NCBI RefSeq assembly: GCF_002394865.1
Contig: NZ_DGUZ01000013.1
Coordinates: 35,656 to 99,655, forward strand
Direction: 5' to 3'
Length of the DNA stretch: 64,000 bases
Source: Fibrobacter sp. UBA4297
Lineage (GTDB): Bacteria > Fibrobacterota > Fibrobacteria > Fibrobacterales > Fibrobacteraceae
A program made the translations under genes and the position numbers. Below the pieces are notes generated by a model. It saw only the letters and a list, made by a program, of their open reading frames with translations, ran no database searches and was not told the origin of the DNA. Positions 59,562 to 64,000 of the stretch are shown piece after piece (the stretch's first letter is position 1; the number at the start of each line of letters is the position of its first letter).

Positions 59562-60231
59562 TAAATTAGATGGTGGGGGAAGTCTCCCCCTCGCTTCCAT
59601 CGGCATTCTCAGCGGACCAAGGTCCTTGAGCCTGCCGAAGGGTCGCTACCCCTTCTAACGGGCTTCAGGCGCCAGCCCGTAACGCCTGGCTTATCGCTAC
59701 GCGATAATTCCTAAATTCTTTCCACGGGCTTCGCCCACGAAAGAATTTAGTCGCACCTTCGACCCCGAGGGGTCTCGTGTCCAGTCAATTTCAGTATAAA
59801 ACAAAAAAGACGTCGTTAGGACGTCTTCTTTGTTTTAGAGCGGGAAAAGGGAATGATGGCTGCACCAGTCACCTTGCTTACGCAAGGCTGGCTTGCCACC
59901 CTTTGGGCTTATCGCTACGCGATAATTCCTAAACAACTCGTATGCACTTTGTGCATCTCGTTGTTTAGTCGGCCCCTCTTCTCGGGTCCTCGTCCAGCAT
60001 CTGACTACAAAACAAAAAAAAGACGCTTTGCAGCGTCTTTTTTTAGAGCGGGAACGGGAATGTCAAAGTCCAGTCCCCGCTTCGCGGCTGGACTTTGACC
60101 CTTCGGGCTTGCGCTCACAGCGTTCGCGTCAAGCGCAAAATTCGTCTCTTCGCACTTCGTGCATGAGCCGAATTTTGTCGCACCCTCGACCCCAAGGGGT
60201 CGAACATCCGACCCATATCAACACAAAAATA

Positions 60232-60262
60232 AAAGAACCACTCTGAAAGTGGTTCTTTTATT
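60232..60262 (-). terminator. Terminator of first tRNA-Gly
   Basis: AAAAGAACCACT-ctga-AAGTGGTTCTTTT hairpin immediately 3' of the tRNA on the minus strand. Confidence 0.8.
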
Positions 60263-60266
60263 TTAA

Positions 60267-60339
<73 letters not shown>

Positions 60340-60708
60340 GGGTTGACCCAATTATAGAAATAAATTTTGTAGTTATAAAGGGGTGCGGGTCGAAAAAAGT
60401 GAAAAAATCTTTGTTTGGAGCGGGAACACGCATCTCGTTGTTTAGTCGGCCCCTCTTCTCGGGTCCCCGTCCAGATTACGATATAAAAAAGAAAACCACC
60501 TTTGTAGGTGGTTTTTCTTTTTCGAGCGGGAAAAGGGAATGATGGCTGCACCAGTCACCTTGCTTACGCAAGGCTGGCTTGCCACCCTTCGGGCTTATCG
60601 CTACGCGATAATTCCTAAATTCTTTCCACGGGCTTCGCCCACGAAAGAATTTAGTCGCACCCTCGACCCCGAGGGGTCTCGTGTCCAGTCAATTTCAGTA
60701 TAAAACAA

Positions 60709-60740
60709 AAAAGACGTCGTTAGGACGTCTTCTTTGTTTT
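60709..60740 (-). terminator. Terminator of second tRNA-Gly
   Basis: AAGACGTC-gttag-GACGTCTT hairpin with T/A runs on both sides, directly 3' of the tRNA. Confidence 0.8.
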
Positions 60741-60742
60741 AG

Positions 60743-60815
<73 letters not shown>

Positions 60816-61126
60816 GGGGTGACCCAATTATAGAAATAAAATTTGTAGTTATAAAGGGGATTGGCTGAAAAAAGTGAAAAATTTTTGTTTAAGAGCGGGA
60901 GCATGTGTCTCGTTGTTTAGTAGGTGGTTTACTTTTAATAGAGCGTGAAAAGGGATTGTTGGCAATCAGTCCCCGCTTCGCGGCTGCTTGCCAACCCTTC
61001 GGGCTCGCGCTCGCAAACTCGCGTCGAGCGCATAATTTGTCTCTTCGCACTTCGTGCATGAGCCCAATTATGTCGCACCCTCGACCCCGAGGGGTCTCGT
61101 GTCCAGTCAATTTCAGTATAAAACAA

Positions 61127-61158
61127 AAAAGACGTCGTTAGGACGTCTTCTTTGTTTT
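61127..61158 (-). terminator. Terminator of third tRNA-Gly
   Basis: Same AAGACGTC-gttag-GACGTCTT hairpin as at 60709-60740. Confidence 0.8.
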
Positions 61159-61160
61159 AG

Positions 61161-61233
<73 letters not shown>

Positions 61234-61325
61234 GGGGTGACCCAATTATAGAAATAAAATTTCCAATTGTAAAGGGGCTGGGGTAAAAAAATTATATTTT
61301 TTTTTTGCGTTAAACAAGGTGTTTC

Positions 61326-62486
61326 ATGTTCGGTATTTATATTCATGTTCCATTTTGCGCGAAGATTTGCGATTACTGCGACTTCCGCGTGATGCCTGCG
61401 AATGCTCGGCTGTTCGAAGAATATGCAGGCTTGCTGGAACGTGAAATCCGTGCTTTTGCGGCGGCGCATCCCGTATTACATTCGGAATCGTCCCAAAACG
61501 TTCTTTCGCAAGCGCGGACGCTTTATCTCGGTGGCGGTACTCCTTCTATTTTGCCGAGCGCGTGCCTGGAACGGATTTTCGCGGTGCTTGAGGATTGTGG
61601 CGTTCGCATGGATGCCCTGGACGAAGTCTCGATGGAATTTAATCCGGAATCGTGTACCGAAGAATCTGTGCAGACGGCGCTTTCATGTGGTGTACGTCGC
61701 TTTAGTCTTGGTCTCCAGACTTTTTCGCAAACGCTCTTGGACCGCATTGGCCGCAGGCACACGGTGGAACGTGGCTTTGAAGCGCTGCGGTTGTTGACCT
61801 CGCTTCCGCGGGCGAAAGTTTCGGCGGACTTGATGTTTAATTTGCCGGGGCAGTCGGTGGATTCTTTCTTGAGCGATGTGGACCGCTTGTCGGATTTTCC
61901 GCTTGGGCACTTGAGCTTTTATGGCTTGAATGTGGGTGAGCGGGCGCTTTTGGGCGGTCGCGTAGCACGTGGTGAAGAAGAAATTGATGAAAGTTTGTAC
62001 GAGCCGATGTATTTAGGCGGTGTCGAAATTCTTGAAAAAAAAGGCTTTGCGCGTTACGAAGTCTCGAATTTTGCAAAGCCTGGCGACGAAAGCCTGCACA
62101 ACATGAACTATTGGAATCGCGGCGAGTACATTGGCTTTGGACCGGGTGCGCACAGCTATTTTGATGGTCGCCGTTTTTGCGCTCCGGAAATCTACCCGCG
62201 CTGGCGCGATTACGTGAATGCGGGTTCGCCAGATTCCTCGCTCACGTATGACGACCTTGATGCTGACGACATCCTAACGGAACGCGTGTGGCTTTCGCTG
62301 CGCCAGCGTTCCGGGCTGGACTTAAACGCACTTGCCGCTGACGGAATTACTGTTTCGCCGGAAGGCTATGGGCTATGGGTCAAGAAAGGTTTTGCAACGC
62401 ATGAAGGCGGAATCCTCAAACTCGTCGGCCGTGGCTGGATTTTTATGGATAGCATCGTGACTGACGTGCTGAACGCTTGCCGCTAG
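61326..62486 (+). CDS. hemW: HemW-like radical SAM heme chaperone
   Basis: A 386-residue radical SAM protein: HVPFCAKICDYCDF holds the CxxxCxxC cluster site (C11, C15, C18); TLYLGGGTPS, VSMEFNPES and RFSLGLQTFSQTLLDRIGR follow, with SADLMFNLPGQS and NMNYWNRGEYIGFGPGAHS. This is the HemW/coproporphyrinogen-dehydrogenase-like group. The residue set of true HemN (CxxxCxxCxC) is not complete, supporting HemW, a heme insertion factor. It follows the tRNA-Gly region. Confidence 0.88.
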   Translation: MFGIYIHVPFCAKICDYCDFRVMPANARLFEEYAGLLEREIRAFAAAHPVLHSESSQNVLSQARTLYLGGGTPSILPSACLERIFAVLEDCGVRMDALDEVSMEFNPESCTEESVQTALSCGVRRFSLGLQTFSQTLLDRIGRRHTVERGFEALRLLTSLPRAKVSADLMFNLPGQSVDSFLSDVDRLSDFPLGHLSFYGLNVGERALLGGRVARGEEEIDESLYEPMYLGGVEILEKKGFARYEVSNFAKPGDESLHNMNYWNRGEYIGFGPGAHSYFDGRRFCAPEIYPRWRDYVNAGSPDSSLTYDDLDADDILTERVWLSLRQRSGLDLNALAADGITVSPEGYGLWVKKGFATHEGGILKLVGRGWIFMDSIVTDVLNACR

Positions 62487-62496
62487 TGTTTTCTTA

Positions 62497-62525
62497 AAAA
62501 ATGCCCCGTCGGAGCGGGGCATGAC
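62497..62525 (-). terminator. REP-like hairpin acting as terminator
   Basis: ATGCCCCG-tcggag-CGGGGCAT (62501-62522) flanked by AAAAAA, which is a T-run when read from the minus-strand glycosyltransferase gene. Same family as the palindromes at 48680 and 56857. Confidence 0.7.
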
Positions 62526-62568
62526 AAGTTCTTGCTTTGGGGAAAGGGGAGTACTAATTGCTCCAAAC

Positions 62569-63732
62569 TCATTCCCCAAGGACAAACGCGACTGCTTTTT
62601 CGAGGTCCTCTTGCTGGCGTTTATGCACTTCGCCGTATCGTGCAAGGCCGCGGGATGCGTACATCGCGTAAATGTCCGGATCCAGCAATTGAATCATGCG
62701 GTTCTTGATTTCGCTCACGGAATAAGGGTCAAAATAAAGTGCAGCATTTTCGCAGACTTCGGGCACAGAGGTCGTGCCGCTCGCGGCCACGGGCACGCCA
62801 TAACGCATTGACTGCACCGGCGGATAGCCAAAACCTTCGTTCAAGCTCGGGAAAATAAACGCATACGCATTTTTGTGCAAGAATTCGAGTTCCTTGGATT
62901 CCACATAGCCGAGGAAAACAAACGCATCCTTGTTGCGGATATGTTTGCGGTAAACTTTCACATTCGTTGCACCCGTAATCACGAGCTTCATATCAAACAA
63001 GTGATTTGTCGAACGCATCATTGTTACAAGTTCATCGAACGCCTTGACCGCACGCAGATTATTCTTTTCCCAGCGGGCACCGCTCGTAAGCAAAAAGAAC
63101 TTTTTCGGCTTCACTCCTGGCGGCAAGAACCCTTTCGGTTCGTAATCCAGCATCGGGCTATAAAAAACCGGGATTTCTTTGTCTAGAAGCTCCGGAAAGA
63201 ACGACTTGATGGAGGCTCTGCTATGTTCGCTCACGGTAATGCATTCGGCACGGCCATCGGCAATGCGGGCCGCCAAATCGCGGTACTTAGGCGCATAGAA
63301 ATACTTTTTCCAAGAGTCGCGGTAACGCACCAGCGCTTCAAGCTTTTGCGCAAGCTTTTTTGCAAAGCCAACGCCTTGCCAGCTGTACTGCATTTCAAGG
63401 GCTCGTACGCCGTGCCACGTGAACACAAAACGCTTTACCTGAATTTGCCATTTGCTTTCGAGCGAGTAAAGCGGCGTGTAGAACGCATCAATCGCATTTT
63501 CGTCGATAATCTGCTGCGGCGTTTTTTGGGCAATGTCAAAAAGCGGAATGCCACATTTTTCGCAAGCCGCAATAATATCCGGAGCCAAATACTTTCGGCT
63601 ATCGTAAACGCAACTGAACTTTGCACCACGTTTTACAAGCGCCCAGAAAATCACTTCGCCATAAGAGCCGCCACCGTGAAACTTTGCGCTGTGAATCGGC
63701 TGCACCGCCACAAGATTGAAAAGCAAATTCAT
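62569..63732 (-). CDS. GT4-type glycosyltransferase
   Basis: A 387-residue protein with the GT-B fold: N-terminal GGGSYGEVIFWALVKRGA, then in the second half FFLLTSGARWEKNNLRAVKAF, KLVITGATN, DAFVFLGYVESKELEFLHKNA, and the donor-binding FPSLNEGFGYPPVQSMRYGVP (E-x7-type motif). It probably builds a surface polysaccharide or LPS. It lies 9 nt after another gene that continues beyond the window, suggesting a glycan cluster. Confidence 0.9.
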   Translation of the reverse strand: MNLLFNLVAVQPIHSAKFHGGGSYGEVIFWALVKRGAKFSCVYDSRKYLAPDIIAACEKCGIPLFDIAQKTPQQIIDENAIDAFYTPLYSLESKWQIQVKRFVFTWHGVRALEMQYSWQGVGFAKKLAQKLEALVRYRDSWKKYFYAPKYRDLAARIADGRAECITVSEHSRASIKSFFPELLDKEIPVFYSPMLDYEPKGFLPPGVKPKKFFLLTSGARWEKNNLRAVKAFDELVTMMRSTNHLFDMKLVITGATNVKVYRKHIRNKDAFVFLGYVESKELEFLHKNAYAFIFPSLNEGFGYPPVQSMRYGVPVAASGTTSVPEVCENAALYFDPYSVSEIKNRMIQLLDPDIYAMYASRGLARYGEVHKRQQEDLEKAVAFVLGE

Positions 63733-63741
63733 AAACGCCCC

Positions 63742-64000
63742 CTAGAAAAGCTTGCCCAAGATTTCCAAAGGCTTCACGAGGAAAGGCATTTTCTTGTACA
63801 GCCAGGCGAGAGACTTTGCAAACGCATAACTACGGATAATATAAGCACCCGCAGCGCCGACTTTATTCGTCTGGTACATGAACGCATCCTTCGCATGCGC
63901 AATCACGTCATCGTAATACTCGTTGATGTGAATGGACTTGTCCGCATTTACCGTCACAGGGAGACTCTTCAAGTTCGTATAAAAGTCCTTGCGCAAAATC
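63742..64000 (-). CDS. C-terminal fragment of a gene entering from the right edge
   Basis: The frame is open from the window edge to a stop at 63742 and shows at least 86 residues (ending AWLYKKMPFLVKPLEILGKLF). There is no convincing start within the window, so this is the C-terminus of a longer protein. No domain is recognisable; position next to the GT4 gene suggests a polysaccharide-related protein. Confidence 0.65.
   Translation of the reverse strand, partial: ILRKDFYTNLKSLPVTVNADKSIHINEYYDDVIAHAKDAFMYQTNKVGAAGAYIIRSYAFAKSLAWLYKKMPFLVKPLEILGKLF

Noticed and set aside
59853..60040. Protein-coding frames of 60-80 codons in the tRNA-Gly region
   Set aside because: They fall in repeated, hairpin-rich DNA and recur with the repeats; no ribosome sites or conserved domains.

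Overview
The window looks like a chromosomal segment of a Fibrobacter species (Fibrobacterota), close in style to F. succinogenes. The signs are lipoproteins with poly-serine linkers, plant-polysaccharide hydrolases (GH3, GH16, and a clan GH-A enzyme with carbohydrate-binding modules), a TIGR02147-type regulator of the kind expanded in Fibrobacter, glycogen synthase-like and glycogen phosphorylase genes, and Gram-negative envelope genes. This is inferred from protein style; no 16S gene is present.

Layout. 1-6.6 kb: the N-terminal part of a secreted GH3 beta-glucosidase running off the left edge, a pseudopilin, a CAU-anticodon tRNA, a divergent glycogen synthase, a lipoprotein, an intergenic region with two precisely spaced dyads, and a beta-barrel protein. 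6.7-11.3 kb: a tightly coupled run of lolA, a propeller/FlgD-like protein, a PorV/FadL-like barrel and recF. 11.5-25.7 kb: mscL, an EamA permease, coaE, a DUF3392-like protein, a TIGR02147 regulator coupled to a lipoprotein, a 27-residue membrane peptide with its own promoter and terminator, a duplicated-domain protein, the large GH-A hydrolase, a barnase-like RNase lipoprotein, an acyltransferase, a BASS transporter, a PAP2 phosphatase and a possible DprA/SLOG-fold protein.

25.9-42.2 kb is the main feature: one minus-strand operon of about 16 kb and 12 genes. A complete type I restriction-modification set (a half-size HsdS-like protein, HsdM, full HsdS, HsdR, and a YgjP-type metalloprotease) is interleaved with other modules: an ORF6N/PLD-like protein, a small coupled ORF, a RecQ helicase fused to a phosphoribosyltransferase, a DprA-like protein, a KAP P-loop NTPase, an ABC-type ATPase fused to a methyltransferase, and an AlbA_2 protein. 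Most junctions overlap or are nearly contiguous, so the genes are probably co-transcribed. The RecQ-PRTase/DprA pair recalls ShosTA-type toxin-antitoxin defence, and the ATPase-methyltransferase/AlbA_2 pair looks like a further defence module. To its right lie a DUF4143 ATPase gene with three operator-like repeats at an exact 33-bp period and a truncated HigA-type antidote gene.

44-64 kb returns to housekeeping and envelope genes: thrS, a decayed GGDEF gene, rubredoxin, a phosphopantetheinyl transferase, a GH16 lipoprotein, YbaK, a PAS-GGDEF cyclase, an oxidoreductase, glgP, GNAT, a histidine-phosphatase lipoprotein, a sodium/proline symporter and an outer-membrane barrel. Then come a 1.7-kb repeat region with three tRNA-Gly(GCC) genes among tRNA 3'-end fragments, hemW, and glycosyltransferase genes running off the right edge. 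Several families of short palindromic repeats are scattered between genes, and one is translated inside the GH16 lipoprotein.
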